Shown: positions 41,908 to 50,948 of the stretch, piece by piece
Layout of the letters: each line of letters opens with the position of its first letter
Position numbering within the stretch: position 1 is the stretch's first letter
Source: Deltaproteobacteria bacterium
Lineage (GTDB): Bacteria > Desulfobacterota > Desulfobulbia > Desulfobulbales > Desulfurivibrionaceae
Assembly: GCA_021847425.1 (NCBI GenBank)
Contig: JAJZRF010000011.1
Location: forward strand, 1 to 58,181
Length of the DNA stretch: 58,181 nucleotides
Direction of reading: 5' to 3'
The notes under the pieces: generated by a model
Databases searched by the model: none
The model's input: only the letters and a program-made list of their open reading frames with translations
Told to the model about the DNA's origin: nothing
Made by a program: the position numbers and the translations under genes

Positions 41908-42666
41908 TCAGCCCAGGAACTCGGCAAAGATGGCAAAGGCCTTTTTCACCACCGGTACCGAAGCTGCCAGATCGAGGTAGGATTTGCCGGCGATCTCCTG
42001 GGTCACCAGTTCGTTGCTTGCAGGCAACATGCCGCCCAGGGGCAGGTCGGTGGATTGAACCGCCTCGTCTATCTTGGCCAGCAACTCCTCGCCGGCCGGT
42101 TCCGGCACCCGGTTGACGATGAGGCATTTCTTCTTGATTCTGACGCCCAGGGGGCCGGTGAGTTCGGCGATTCGTTTGGCGGTCATGATTCCCCGGGCCG
42201 AGGGGTCCGAGACCACGATGAGATAGTCGATCTCCCGCAGGTTCATGCGGCTCAAATGCTCCATGCCCGCTTCATTGTCCACCAGGATGTACTGGTAATT
42301 GCCGGCCAGATGGTCCATGGTCATGGCCAGGTGCTGGTTGGCCGCGCAATAGCAGCCAGGCCCGTCCGGCTGGCCCATGGCCATGAGGTCGAAGCCGGAG
42401 GCTTCCACCAGGGCTTGGTGCACCTTCATCTCCATGTACTGGTCCCGGCTCATGTTGGGCGGCATGTCGCCCTTGAGTTCCTTTCTGATCTGACCGATGG
42501 TGGCGCCAAGCTCCAGCCCCAGCAACTCGTTGAGGTTGGCGTTGGCATCGGCATCCACGGCAAGGATGGGGGTCATGCCCCGTTCGGTGAGGTATTTGAT
42601 GAGCAGGGCCGAGATGGTGGTCTTGCCGACTCCGCCCTTGCCAGCCAAGGCAATAATCTTTGGCAT
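41908..42666 (-). CDS. CooC-like nickel-insertion ATPase (SIMIBI family)
   Basis: A 252-residue ParA/MinD-type ATPase with the deviant Walker A AGKGGVGKTT, followed by VDADANANLNELLG. The CooC/AcsF hallmark CxC is in GPGCYCAANQ, then DNEAGMEHLSR and VSDPSARGIMTAKRIAEL. CooC proteins help load nickel into carbon monoxide dehydrogenase/acetyl-CoA synthase. No cooS or acs gene lies in the window, so the target is elsewhere. GGAGAAATCAG precedes the ATG. Confidence 0.88.
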   Translation of the reverse strand: MPKIIALAGKGGVGKTTISALLIKYLTERGMTPILAVDADANANLNELLGLELGATIGQIRKELKGDMPPNMSRDQYMEMKVHQALVEASGFDLMAMGQPDGPGCYCAANQHLAMTMDHLAGNYQYILVDNEAGMEHLSRMNLREIDYLIVVSDPSARGIMTAKRIAELTGPLGVRIKKKCLIVNRVPEPAGEELLAKIDEAVQSTDLPLGGMLPASNELVTQEIAGKSYLDLAASVPVVKKAFAIFAEFLG

Positions 42667-42693
42667 CTGATTTCTCCAGTGGGGAATTTTTTT

Positions 42694-42773
42694 AACGCAA
42701 AGGCGCAGAGACGCAGAGAGAACGGCTCTATCTAAAGGGAAAAGAAAACTTAGCGCCTCTGCGCCTTCGCGTT
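42694..42773. repeat. Dispersed inverted repeat (AACGCAAAGGCGCAGAG type)
   Basis: A 17-base arm at 42694-42710 and its inverse at 42757-42773 match at 16 of 17 positions, with a direct echo ACGCAGAG at 42711. This is the AACGCAAAGGCGCAGAGACGC motif that I recognise as a common intergenic repeat of deltaproteobacteria and others. The rest of the 309-base gap up to ileS holds nothing else recognised. Confidence 0.75.
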
Positions 42774-42975
42774 GATTGTTTCATCTGTAATGAATCGATC
42801 CAATATAGGAACCAGGCTGGGGAATGTCAAACCCAAAGCCGTCCGGTGAGGCGAACCGCCCGAAATCCCGGCGATTTTACCCTTGCAACTTGCGGGTGAG
42901 CTGGTATGTTTGTCTGCTTGACCTCATTCCTCGACACTCAGTCATCATTTTCTTAGATATAGATGGAGATCACCC

Positions 42976-45768
42976 ATGGATTACCGGGCGACATTGAACC
43001 TGCCCCAAACCGATTTCAAGATGAAGGCCAACCTCTCCCAACGGGAGCCGGAATTCCTCAAGGCCTGGGATGAGTCCGATCTCTACGCCAAGGTGCAGGA
43101 GCAGACCGCAGGCAGGCCCCTTTACATCCTGCACGACGGCCCTCCCTATGCCAACGGCCATATCCACATGGGCCACGCCCTGAACAAGATTTTGAAGGAC
43201 ATCATTCTCAAGGCCAGGCGCATGGCGGGTTTTCATTGCCCCTACGTGCCGGGCTGGGACTGCCACGGTCTGCCCATCGAGCTTAACGTGGACAAGGAGC
43301 TTGGCCCGAAAAAGAAGGAGATCGGCAAGATTGCCTTTCGCTCCGCCTGCCGGAACTATGCCGGGAAATGGATCAAGCGGCAAAAGGATGAGTTCAAGCG
43401 TCTCGGGGTGTTGGGCGACTGGGATACGCCGTATCTGACCATCGATTACCAGTACGAGGCGTCCATTGCCCGCGAGTTCAACCGTTTTCTTCTCTCCGGG
43501 GCCGTAACCCGCAGCAAGAAGCCGGTGCACTGGTGCTCTTCCTGCCGGACCGCCCTGGCCGAGGCCGAGGTGGAGTATTACGACCATACCTCTCCCTCCA
43601 TCTATGTGAAATTTCCGGTGGCCGAGGATTTGGGCGAGGTTATTCCCGCCTTGGCCGGAGAAAAGGTCTCGGCGGTGATCTGGACCACCACCCCCTGGAC
43701 CCTGCCCGCCAACCTGGCTGTGGCCTTCCATCCTGATTACCCCTATGCCGCGGTTCGGGTGGCAGGCGAGGTGCTCATCCTGGCCGAGGGCTTGGTTGAG
43801 CAGGCCCTGGTCGCATGGGGCATGACCGATTATGAGATCATTGCCACCTTCTCCGCCAGGCTGCTGGAAGGCAGGAAATGCCGCCATCCCTTTCTGGATC
43901 GTGATTCGCTCATGGTCCTGGCCCATTACGTGACCTTGGACACCGGCACCGGCTGTGTGCATACCGCGCCGGGACACGGCCGGGAAGACTACATGACCGG
44001 GATCAACTACAATCTGCCCGTGCTCTCGCCGGTGGGCAACGATGGCCGTTTCACCGAGGAGGCCGGGCCCTATGCCGGGCTCTTTATCTTTGACGCCAAT
44101 TCGCAAATCAACGCGGATATGGCAGCACAGGGCTCGCTGATCAAGGAGGCCAAGCTCTCCCACAGCTACCCCCATTGCTGGCGCTGCAAGAAGCCGGTGA
44201 TCTTTAGGGCCACCGAGCAGTGGTTCATCTCCATGGAGGCCAACGACCTGCGGAACAAGGCCCTGGCTGCGGTCAAGCAGGTGAGCTGGATCCCCCAATG
44301 GGGTATGGAGCGCATCCTCGGCATGGTGGAGAACCGGCCGGACTGGTGCCTCTCGCGCCAGCGCGCCTGGGGCGTGCCCCTCACCGTGGTCTACTGCGGT
44401 GAGTGCGGCGAGGTGCTCAACGACGAGGCCATCATGGAGCGCATCACCGGTCTGTTTGAAAAAGAGGGGGCAGACGCCTGGTTCAGCCATGAGTTGGCCG
44501 ATTTCATCGGGGTGGATGCCAAATGCCGCAAATGCGGGAGCAAGGAGTTCATCAAGGAAGAAGACATCCTGGATGTCTGGTTCGATTCCGGGGTGAGCTA
44601 TGCCGCGGTCTTGGAGGAGCGTCCAGAGCTGGCTGCGCCTGCCGATCTGTATCTGGAAGGCAGCGACCAGCATCGCGGCTGGTTCCAGAGCGCGCTCCTT
44701 GCCTCGGTGGGCACCAGGGGCATCCCCCCCTACAAATCCGTGCTCACCCACGGCTTTGTCGTGGACGGCCAGGGCAAGAAGATGTCCAAGAGTATCGGCA
44801 ACGTCATTGCCCCGGAGGAGATCATCAAGAAGTACGGGGCCGAGATCCTGCGCCTCTGGGTGGCTTCCGAGGATTACCGCGACGACATCAAGATCTCGGA
44901 CACCATCCTCCAGCAACTGGCCGATGCCTACCGCAAGATCCGCAATACAGTGCGTTTCATCCTCGGCAACCTCTACGATTTCGACCCGGCCACGGACACG
45001 GTGCCGGACAGCGAGATGGACGAGCTGGACCGATGGGCCCTGTATCAGTTTGAGTTGTTGAAGATGAAGGTGCTCAAGGGGTACGAGGGGTTTGAGTTCC
45101 ACCCCGTATTCCACGGCTTGACCAATTTCTGCACGGTGAGCATGAGCGCCCTGTATCTGGATGTGCTCAAAGACCGGCTCTACACCCTGCCTGCCAATTC
45201 CCGCGAACGGCGGGCCGCCCAGACCGCCCTCTATGAGATCGTCGATGGTCTGACCCGGCTCATGGCCCCGGTCCTTACCTTCATGGCCGCCGAGGTGTGG
45301 GATTTTCTCCCCGGCAAGGGTCAGCGCGAGGACAATGTCTGCGTTGCCCTGTTCCCGGAGCTGAAGCCGGAGCGGGTCGGTGACAAAGCGTTGGCCGAGA
45401 AGTGGGACAAGGTTTTGCGGGTGCGGAGCGAATTGACCAAGGCCTTGGAGATTGCCCGGCGCGACAAGGTGATCGGCCATTCCCTGGAGGCGGAGGTGGT
45501 GGTTGCGGCCGCTGGCGAGTTGGGCGAATTCCTCGCCGCCAACTGGGAAACCCTGCACAGCGTGGCCATTGTTTCCCGGATGGAGCTGATGACCTCCCTG
45601 CCGGAGCCTGGCTTTGCCAGCGCCGAACTGCCGGACCTTTCCGTGCTGGTGCGCTCGGCCAGGGGTGAGAAATGCGAACGGTGTTGGCTGCGCTCCGAGG
45701 AGCTGGGCAGCGATACCGAGCATCCCTCGCTCTGCCCCCGCTGCACCAGTGTGGTGGTGGCCAATTGA
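42976..45768 (+). CDS. ileS: Isoleucyl-tRNA synthetase
   Basis: A 930-residue class I synthetase with the HIGH-type motif PPYANGHIHMGHALNK, the editing (CP1) domain (VIWTTTPWTLPANLAV), KMSKS in GQGKKMSKSIGNV, the anticodon-binding domain, and the C-terminal zinc knuckle (CERCW...CPRC). It charges tRNA-Ile and edits Val-tRNA-Ile. It is followed without a gap by lspA, the usual ileS-lspA pair. Confidence 0.98.
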   Translation: MDYRATLNLPQTDFKMKANLSQREPEFLKAWDESDLYAKVQEQTAGRPLYILHDGPPYANGHIHMGHALNKILKDIILKARRMAGFHCPYVPGWDCHGLPIELNVDKELGPKKKEIGKIAFRSACRNYAGKWIKRQKDEFKRLGVLGDWDTPYLTIDYQYEASIAREFNRFLLSGAVTRSKKPVHWCSSCRTALAEAEVEYYDHTSPSIYVKFPVAEDLGEVIPALAGEKVSAVIWTTTPWTLPANLAVAFHPDYPYAAVRVAGEVLILAEGLVEQALVAWGMTDYEIIATFSARLLEGRKCRHPFLDRDSLMVLAHYVTLDTGTGCVHTAPGHGREDYMTGINYNLPVLSPVGNDGRFTEEAGPYAGLFIFDANSQINADMAAQGSLIKEAKLSHSYPHCWRCKKPVIFRATEQWFISMEANDLRNKALAAVKQVSWIPQWGMERILGMVENRPDWCLSRQRAWGVPLTVVYCGECGEVLNDEAIMERITGLFEKEGADAWFSHELADFIGVDAKCRKCGSKEFIKEEDILDVWFDSGVSYAAVLEERPELAAPADLYLEGSDQHRGWFQSALLASVGTRGIPPYKSVLTHGFVVDGQGKKMSKSIGNVIAPEEIIKKYGAEILRLWVASEDYRDDIKISDTILQQLADAYRKIRNTVRFILGNLYDFDPATDTVPDSEMDELDRWALYQFELLKMKVLKGYEGFEFHPVFHGLTNFCTVSMSALYLDVLKDRLYTLPANSRERRAAQTALYEIVDGLTRLMAPVLTFMAAEVWDFLPGKGQREDNVCVALFPELKPERVGDKALAEKWDKVLRVRSELTKALEIARRDKVIGHSLEAEVVVAAAGELGEFLAANWETLHSVAIVSRMELMTSLPEPGFASAELPDLSVLVRSARGEKCERCWLRSEELGSDTEHPSLCPRCTSVVVAN

Positions 45769-46262
45769 AGAAATTCGAATCGCCTGTTATTCCGTTGGCC
45801 TGGCTGTTGGCAGTGGTCGTCTTCGATCAGCTGACCAAGGGCTTGGTGATGGCCTATTTTGGCCTCTATGAATTGCAGCCCGTCATTCCCGGTCTGTTCA
45901 ACCTGACCTATCTCACCAATACCGGGGCAGCCTTCGGTATGCTGGCCGGAGCCCAGAGTGTCTGGCGGCAGGTGTTCTTTGTCGGTGTGGCCGTGGCCGC
46001 CATCGGGGTGATGGTTTTTTCCTACCGGCAGTTTCACAATCAGGGCAAAATCTTTGCCCATGCCATCGGCCTGATCGCCGGGGGCGCGGTGGGCAATCTC
46101 ATCGATCGGCTGCGTTTTGGCGCGGTGGTGGATTTTCTGGATTTTTATGTCGGCACCCACCACTGGCCGGCTTTTAATGTGGCGGATTCAGCCATTTGTG
46201 TCGGCGTCGGCCTGTTTATTCTGGGCAGCATCTTGTATCCGTCGCAGGAAAATGAAAAGTGA
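45765..46262 (+). CDS. lspA: Lipoprotein signal peptidase LspA
   Basis: A 165-residue signal peptidase II with four membrane segments. The catalytic Asp pair is in GNLIDRLRFGAVVDFLDF and FNVADSAICVGV, and NTGAAFGML is also diagnostic. It cleaves prolipoprotein signal peptides after lipid attachment. It starts at a TTG whose last bases form the ileS stop (TTGA overlap). Confidence 0.95.
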   Translation: MKKFESPVIPLAWLLAVVVFDQLTKGLVMAYFGLYELQPVIPGLFNLTYLTNTGAAFGMLAGAQSVWRQVFFVGVAVAAIGVMVFSYRQFHNQGKIFAHAIGLIAGGAVGNLIDRLRFGAVVDFLDFYVGTHHWPAFNVADSAICVGVGLFILGSILYPSQENEK

Positions 46263-46314
46263 CGGGTTGAAAAAGGTTCTTATCTGTAAAAAATAGAAAT
46301 TGGGGACAAAAGGC

Positions 46315-47256
46315 ATGGCAGAACAAAAAATAGCGGTTCTTTTTCCAGGGCAGGGCTCCCAGTTTTTGGGCATGGGCAAGGAATTTTTGGAAACGGATGC
46401 TGATGTCCGTGCGCTCATGGCGATGGCGGAAACAATCAGCGGCTTTCCGCTCACCCGGCTCTGCCAGGACGGCCCCATGGAGGAGCTGACCCGCACCGTG
46501 CATCTGCAACCGGCCATGACCGTGATGAATCTCATCTGCTGGCAGGCCTTGGCCAAGACCGGGGTGAAACCGGCATTTTTTGCCGGCCACAGCCTGGGCG
46601 AGTACGGAGCGCTTGCTGCTGCCGGGATCGTCAGCGCCGAGGAGACACTGGGGCTGGTCACCGAACGCGGCCGCCTGATGGAGCGCGAGGCTGCCGCAAA
46701 TCCCGGCGGCATGCAGGCCGTGGTGAAGCTGCCCATCGAGACGGTGCGCGGGATCGTGGAAAGCGCCAAGGCTGCCGGCAAGATCACCGTGGCCAACCAC
46801 AACTCCGCAGAGCAGATCGTGATCTCCGGCGAGGAAGCGGCCCTTGCCGTTGCCGCGCCCTTGGTCAAGGAGAAGGGCGGCAAGGCGATTCCCCTCAAGG
46901 TGAGCGGCGCCTGGCACAGCGAGCTGATCGCCGGCGCGGTCCCGGATTTCGAGGCGGCCATGGCCAAGGTGACCTTCAACGCCCCGGCCACGCCGGTCCT
47001 CTTCAACGTCACAGCCGCTTCCGAGAGCGATCCTGCCGCGATCCGGCAGATCATGGCCCGGCAGATCGCCTCCACCGTCCGCTGGTTGGAGATCGTGGAA
47101 CGGCTGATGGCCGAGGAGGTGCGGGTCTTTATCGAGGTCGGTCCCAAGACGGTGCTTACCGGGCTTTTGGGCAAGATCATCCCGCCTGACTACGAACACC
47201 GCTGCTTCCAGTTCGATACCCCCGAGGGGCTGGCGAAGATGCTGGAAGCGCTGTAA
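46315..47256 (+). CDS. fabD: Malonyl-CoA:ACP transacylase FabD
   Basis: A 313-residue acyltransferase with the start AVLFPGQGSQFLGMG, nucleophile Ser93 in FFAGHSLGEYGALAAAG, catalytic His in SGAWHSEL and VGPKTVLTGL near the end. It loads malonate on ACP for fatty acid synthesis. The rest of the fab cluster is not adjacent. The ATG was preferred to a TTG five codons upstream. Confidence 0.95.
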   Translation: MAEQKIAVLFPGQGSQFLGMGKEFLETDADVRALMAMAETISGFPLTRLCQDGPMEELTRTVHLQPAMTVMNLICWQALAKTGVKPAFFAGHSLGEYGALAAAGIVSAEETLGLVTERGRLMEREAAANPGGMQAVVKLPIETVRGIVESAKAAGKITVANHNSAEQIVISGEEAALAVAAPLVKEKGGKAIPLKVSGAWHSELIAGAVPDFEAAMAKVTFNAPATPVLFNVTAASESDPAAIRQIMARQIASTVRWLEIVERLMAEEVRVFIEVGPKTVLTGLLGKIIPPDYEHRCFQFDTPEGLAKMLEAL

Positions 47257-47283
47257 GAAAACCGCAAGTCTGAAAGGCGAAAG

Positions 47284-47309
47284 GCGGGAAATCCTGTTCG
47301 GGTTCCCGC
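47284..47309 (+). terminator. Hairpin between convergent fabD and clc genes
   Basis: GCGGGAA pairs with TTCCCGC over a 12-base loop, followed by TTTAT. It is a weak but plausible terminator for fabD. Confidence 0.6.
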
Positions 47310-47465
47310 TTTATCTGCCTATCCATTCAAACACTCTCTGTTTCTCCCCGGGCATATCAAATATTCAGCATTGACAATCTGTTAGGTGCATGCAATTGTA
47401 GCTGACGGTACATATGTTGCCCAGAAATTGCGGCGAAACAGCGGACGAATTAAGAATTCGCACTT

Positions 47466-48896
47466 CTAAGCTGCCCTTTTCTCTTCGAGGACGTCCGCCG
47501 TAACGACAGAGGATCTCAGGTGAAACGGGCGTGCTTTGGGTAATATTGTCCGGCGCGCAGCGGCGGATGCGGCGGGGCCGTGTTCTTCCAACCCCAGGGC
47601 TTCTGTGTAGATTGACTGGTGACGCAGCAGGCTGCCGATAACGGAGGCGATAACGCAGGCAGGCAGGGCTGCGAGAACCACATGGTAGTTGTGCGTAGTC
47701 TCGAAAACCATGAGGGCGGACATCGCCGGGGCATGGGTGGTTGCCGCGAGCAGGCTGCCCGCGCCGACCAGTATCCAGAGCGTCTGGGAATGGTCCGCCG
47801 ACGGGGTCAGCATCGTTTGGCCGATGATCAATCCCAAAGCAGCGCCGGTCACCAGGGTCGGGGTGAGCACGCCTCCGGGAATGCCTGCCGCGCTGGCAAA
47901 CATTACCGCGACCAGCCGCAGCGCAAACACAGCCAATACCGCGCTCAACGCCCAATGGGTGGACAGGAAGGACTGCAACACGCTGACACCGTTGCCCCAG
48001 ACCTCGGGCCGCACAACCGACAGCAGCCCGATGGCCAGCCCGGCCACGCCCATGCGCGCGGGCAAAAAGGTGAACAGCGCCTGGTAGCGTTTGTTTGAGG
48101 TATGGAGCAGCCACAGAAACACGGGACCGAACAATCCGGCCGCCACGCCCACGAGGGTTACATCAAAGAGGTCGTTAAACCCTATCCTGGGCACGGCGTG
48201 CGCAATATAGAGCGGACCGGAAACGAAGAACGCCTGCGTAGTAAGCAGGGCGATCACGGCGGCGACCAGAACGGCGCTTACTTCCCGGAGCGCCAGTCCG
48301 CCGAGAATGATTTCCGCGACGAACAGTGTTCCCGCGATCGGGGCACGATACGCGGCCGCAAAGCCAGCTGCTGCGCCGCAGGCAACGATCAGCCTGCGAT
48401 GGGACTCATCGGCATGAAAAATCCGCCCGAGGAGCGAGGAGGCCAGGGACGCAAACTGGATCATGGTCCCTTCGCGGCCGATCGTAATGCCTCCGCTCAC
48501 GCCGAGGAGCGAGGAACCCGTCCGGACGAGGTTTGGGCCGAGCGGCAGTACGCCGTCACCCACATGCACCGCCTCCATGTATTCGGGTCCGCGCGGCTGC
48601 CTGATCCAGCGATGGCCCGCCCACATGGTCAGTCCGCATACGGTGCCGGCGATCGCCGGCACCGCAACGCGAGCCCATAACGGCAACGAACGTGCGGCCG
48701 CGACTAGATGTTCCTGTGAGGAATAGAAGTTGGTGATCGTGTACATCGCCTTGCGGAACAATTCAACGGCAAGGGCACCGATTGCGCCGACCGCTGCCGA
48801 TACGAGAAGCATCGGGACCATCGGATCAAGACCCGGATTCAAGGAGGGGTCGGAGTGCTCCAGCCGGGCGGAGTTTTTTAACATCTTTAAAGTCAT
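47466..48896 (-). CDS. CLC-family chloride channel/antiporter (ClcB-like)
   Basis: A 476-residue CLC protein of about 11-13 helices with the permeation motifs GSSLLGVSGGITIGREGTMIQ (gating Glu in GREG), RAPIAGTLFVAEI and SAAGIPGGVLTPTLVTGAALG. No cytoplasmic CBS domains are present. It probably exchanges chloride (or fluoride/nitrate) for protons or acts as a channel. Its ATG overlaps the stop of a broken MFS-transporter fragment, and AGGAAG just upstream serves as ribosome-binding site. Confidence 0.92.
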   Translation of the reverse strand: MTLKMLKNSARLEHSDPSLNPGLDPMVPMLLVSAAVGAIGALAVELFRKAMYTITNFYSSQEHLVAAARSLPLWARVAVPAIAGTVCGLTMWAGHRWIRQPRGPEYMEAVHVGDGVLPLGPNLVRTGSSLLGVSGGITIGREGTMIQFASLASSLLGRIFHADESHRRLIVACGAAAGFAAAYRAPIAGTLFVAEIILGGLALREVSAVLVAAVIALLTTQAFFVSGPLYIAHAVPRIGFNDLFDVTLVGVAAGLFGPVFLWLLHTSNKRYQALFTFLPARMGVAGLAIGLLSVVRPEVWGNGVSVLQSFLSTHWALSAVLAVFALRLVAVMFASAAGIPGGVLTPTLVTGAALGLIIGQTMLTPSADHSQTLWILVGAGSLLAATTHAPAMSALMVFETTHNYHVVLAALPACVIASVIGSLLRHQSIYTEALGLEEHGPAASAAARRTILPKARPFHLRSSVVTADVLEEKRAA

Positions 48897-49081
48897 GGCT
48901 TCTTCCTCCCAAGCACTGCCATTGATATCCCGAATTCGGTCTTGAAAGCCGGCATCGTCACATTGACGATGCTAACGTCCAGTGCCGACAGGGTGCCCCC
49001 CAACAGTGCCGTGGCAGGAACAAACGACTTTCCTGCCGGAGGTGAAGAAATACGCGGATGCGGAAACTGACGACTGCTCAT
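48893..49081 (-). pseudogene. MFS (DHA2-type) transporter N-terminal remnant
   Basis: A 62-codon frame reads FVPATALLGGTLSALDVSIVNVTMPAFKTEFG, the first transmembrane helix and following loop of EmrB/DHA2-type MFS drug exporters. It breaks off after GISMAVLGRKKP, where the chloride-channel gene begins. The remaining 400-plus residues of an MFS protein are absent. An AAAAGGAGC ribosome-binding site precedes its ATG, so it may still be translated and act as a leader for the channel gene. Confidence 0.75.
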
Positions 49082-49275
49082 GTTACGATAGCTCCTTTTA
49101 AATATGTATGATGCAAGGGACCTCCAGTACCCCTCTTTCTCAACCGAGATCGGTCTAGAGTTTCAATGCTTACACTGCAAAGCAAGAAGCGTGCCATTTC
49201 TGTAGAACTTGCAACTAGTTTATATGATTGCAAAAAATATTAAAGTGGGGAGGGGCCACCCCTTGGGGGGCGCAA

Positions 49276-49302
49276 AAAATATATTGCACTGCAATATATT
49301 TT
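49276..49302. repeat. 27-base perfect palindrome
   Basis: Thirteen paired bases flank a single central C (arm AAAATATATTGCA). It is AT-rich and could be an operator or a hairpin. It lies only 3 bases before the larger inverted repeat. Confidence 0.8.
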
Positions 49303-49305
49303 AAT

Positions 49306-49444
49306 CTGATTAGCGTTAATCTTCCGCAGTTGGCAGGATATCTGGGATATTCAAGCGCATCGTGGTCATTATGGCCAGATTGGGGAAGGTTCCAGAACAC
49401 GAACTACGCCTTGCGGAAAATTAGCGCTAATCAGAGGCAAAAAA
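49306..49444. repeat. Inverted repeat with 23-base arms
   Basis: The arm CTGATTAGCGTTAATCTTCC... at 49306-49328 and its inverse at 49422-49444 match at 21 of 23 positions and enclose 93 bases of non-coding sequence. Size and structure resemble a small non-autonomous mobile element. Confidence 0.75.
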
Positions 49445-49502
49445 TGGGACGGCGCCCGGTCTTCTGGGAATGGGTTGGTGAAAGAAGTATTAGGAGTAAA
49501 AC

Positions 49503-49730
49503 GTGATCGCCATATTGCTCTTTGTGGTTGGGATACTGTTTCTTTGGAAGGCTTTTAAAGGATTGGCATCCAGAGAAATTGAAGGGCGTGGGTGGGGGTT
49601 CAGCACTCGAATATACCAACGAGATTATGAACCAGTTTTTTACTGGATAACCGTTTCGTCATACGTGGTGATCTTCATCTGGACGACGGCATTTGCTGTT
49701 ATGGCAGCCATAGGCTGCCAATTTAGGTGA
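49503..49730 (+). CDS. Small two-helix membrane protein of unknown function
   Basis: A 75-residue frame with TTAGGAG seven bases before a GTG start. Two hydrophobic segments (AILLFVVGILFLWKAF and VSSYVVIFIWTTAFAVMAAI) flank a polar loop with REIEGRGWGFSTRIYQRDYEP. It begins after the inverted repeat and stands alone. I do not recognise the family; the clean ribosome-binding site and the helix pattern support a real gene. Confidence 0.55.
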   Translation: MIAILLFVVGILFLWKAFKGLASREIEGRGWGFSTRIYQRDYEPVFYWITVSSYVVIFIWTTAFAVMAAIGCQFR

Positions 49731-49805
49731 TCATTTTCTGGGAACTTGGGGGCACTCTCCAGTTTTTTTGCCTGCCCATTCTGCGACATCCCTCCACCAA
49801 TTCTT

Positions 49806-50870
49806 TTATTGCCGGAGGTCCTCAAGCTGGAAAGCTAAGGAGGTGGCACTCTTGTCCAGAAGCTCGCGGCAGTATGAGCAGTTGCGACAGTTCTTGCCGC
49901 AACTGGCGAGCTTGGCAAAAAAATCCGCGGGCAGTCCTTCGTTGGCCACATGCAACCGCTTGGCCAGCCATTCCATGGTGTCCATCAGATTCAGCAGATT
50001 TCCCTCATAGCTCCGGTTGGCATAGGCCCGCACTACCCGTTGCAAAAAGGCGGAGCCCAGGGTTCTGCCGCAGAGCTTGATCACCTCCACCACCCCCTCA
50101 TAATGATGCAGATCCTCGGGCCGGATAAAGGGCGATTTGAACAGTCTTGCCGGATGCGCGGTGAGTTCCCGGATGCAGCCGAGTTCCCGGTTGGCGGCAT
50201 GGGTTTGGTTGGCGGCCAGGGAGGTATTGGCCATGGCGATCTGGGCGTCATGGGTCAGCTTGAAGGGGCAGCGGTCCAGGCAGCCCTCGTTGGCCAGGAG
50301 GGTGAGCCTGACTCCGGGGAGGTGTTTGCGGCAGGCGAGCGAGATTTCCTTAAGATCAGCCAGACTCCGGTTGAGGGCGCGGTCCAGATTGAGTTTGGCC
50401 GGGGGCTTGAAGCCGGTATCGGCAATGGCGCCAAGAGCGGCCTGCACCTTGGCAAAGGAATCCAGCATGCAGTTGACCCCGGGAACCGCCTCAAGCTGCG
50501 AGGCTACCTCCGGGCTGGTGCCGGAAAGGGCCTGCAAGAGATAGAAATCCACAAAAATGATGCCGTGGAGGGTTCCCGCCGTGAGCAGGGTGTCCAGCGC
50601 CTTGGTGATTTTTTGCAGGGCTGCCTTGTCGCCATAGAGGCGGGGATGATGAAAGCGGCTGTTCAGGAGTCCGTATTTTTTAGGGCCGGGCAGTCGGGCC
50701 AGGGCGCAGGCCAGGCCGGCAAAATCCGGGCTGTTGCCGGAGCGATACCGGCCATCGGGGATGTTGTCCAGAAAAAGGCTGAAATGGACGGAGTGGAGCG
50801 AAGGCTGGAGCGTGGCAAGAAATTCCACATAATCGGGGTCTGGCAGGAAGGGGACATCGAGCAGGAGCAT
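49806..50870 (-). CDS. Unrecognised cysteine-rich protein (U32-like, possible Fe-S protein)
   Basis: A 354-residue cytoplasmic protein without signal peptide or membrane helix. Alternating strands and helices (IIFVDFYLLQAL, GVNCMLDSF, RLTLLANEGCLDRCPFKLTHD) suggest a TIM-barrel-like fold related to the U32/UbiU type. The NEGC-x3-C segment (Cys197, Cys201), Cys232 and a C-terminal cluster CGKNCRNCSYC (324, 328, 331, 334) could bind one or two Fe-S clusters. The classical U32 peptidase signature is not seen. The ATG at 50870 follows CGGAGAA. It lies 78 bases after an ABC-2 transporter pair on the same strand. A decayed copy of its last 30 codons lies near 10.4 kb. Confidence 0.7.
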   Translation of the reverse strand: MLLLDVPFLPDPDYVEFLATLQPSLHSVHFSLFLDNIPDGRYRSGNSPDFAGLACALARLPGPKKYGLLNSRFHHPRLYGDKAALQKITKALDTLLTAGTLHGIIFVDFYLLQALSGTSPEVASQLEAVPGVNCMLDSFAKVQAALGAIADTGFKPPAKLNLDRALNRSLADLKEISLACRKHLPGVRLTLLANEGCLDRCPFKLTHDAQIAMANTSLAANQTHAANRELGCIRELTAHPARLFKSPFIRPEDLHHYEGVVEVIKLCGRTLGSAFLQRVVRAYANRSYEGNLLNLMDTMEWLAKRLHVANEGLPADFFAKLASCGKNCRNCSYCRELLDKSATSLAFQLEDLRQ

Positions 50871-50948
50871 CTGGGTTCTCCGCTGGCGTGATATTTTCTG
50901 ATTACCAAGCAATTGCCGCAGCGAGAAGAATATGTTTCCTTCTTCCGG

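Larger units (their letters stand above)
49082..49502. other. Repeat-rich intergenic region
   Basis: It includes the upstream region of the MFS-remnant/clc transcript, a GGGG-CCA-CCCC stem at about 49253, the palindrome and long inverted repeat listed separately, and the ribosome-binding site of the small membrane protein. A plus-strand frame of 92 codons is built from the repeats and is not supported as a gene. Confidence 0.5.

Noticed and set aside
42781..42975. T-box riboswitch upstream of ileS
   Set aside because: No specifier stem, T-box sequence or terminator/antiterminator pair could be seen.
42970..45723. Very long open frame (over 900 codons) on the minus strand opposite ileS
   Set aside because: ileS on the plus strand has every conserved motif; the opposite frame is a GC-rich shadow with no recognisable domain.
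49228..49506. 92-codon frame before the small membrane protein
   Set aside because: It is made of the palindrome and inverted-repeat arms, starts without a ribosome-binding site, and has no protein-like pattern.
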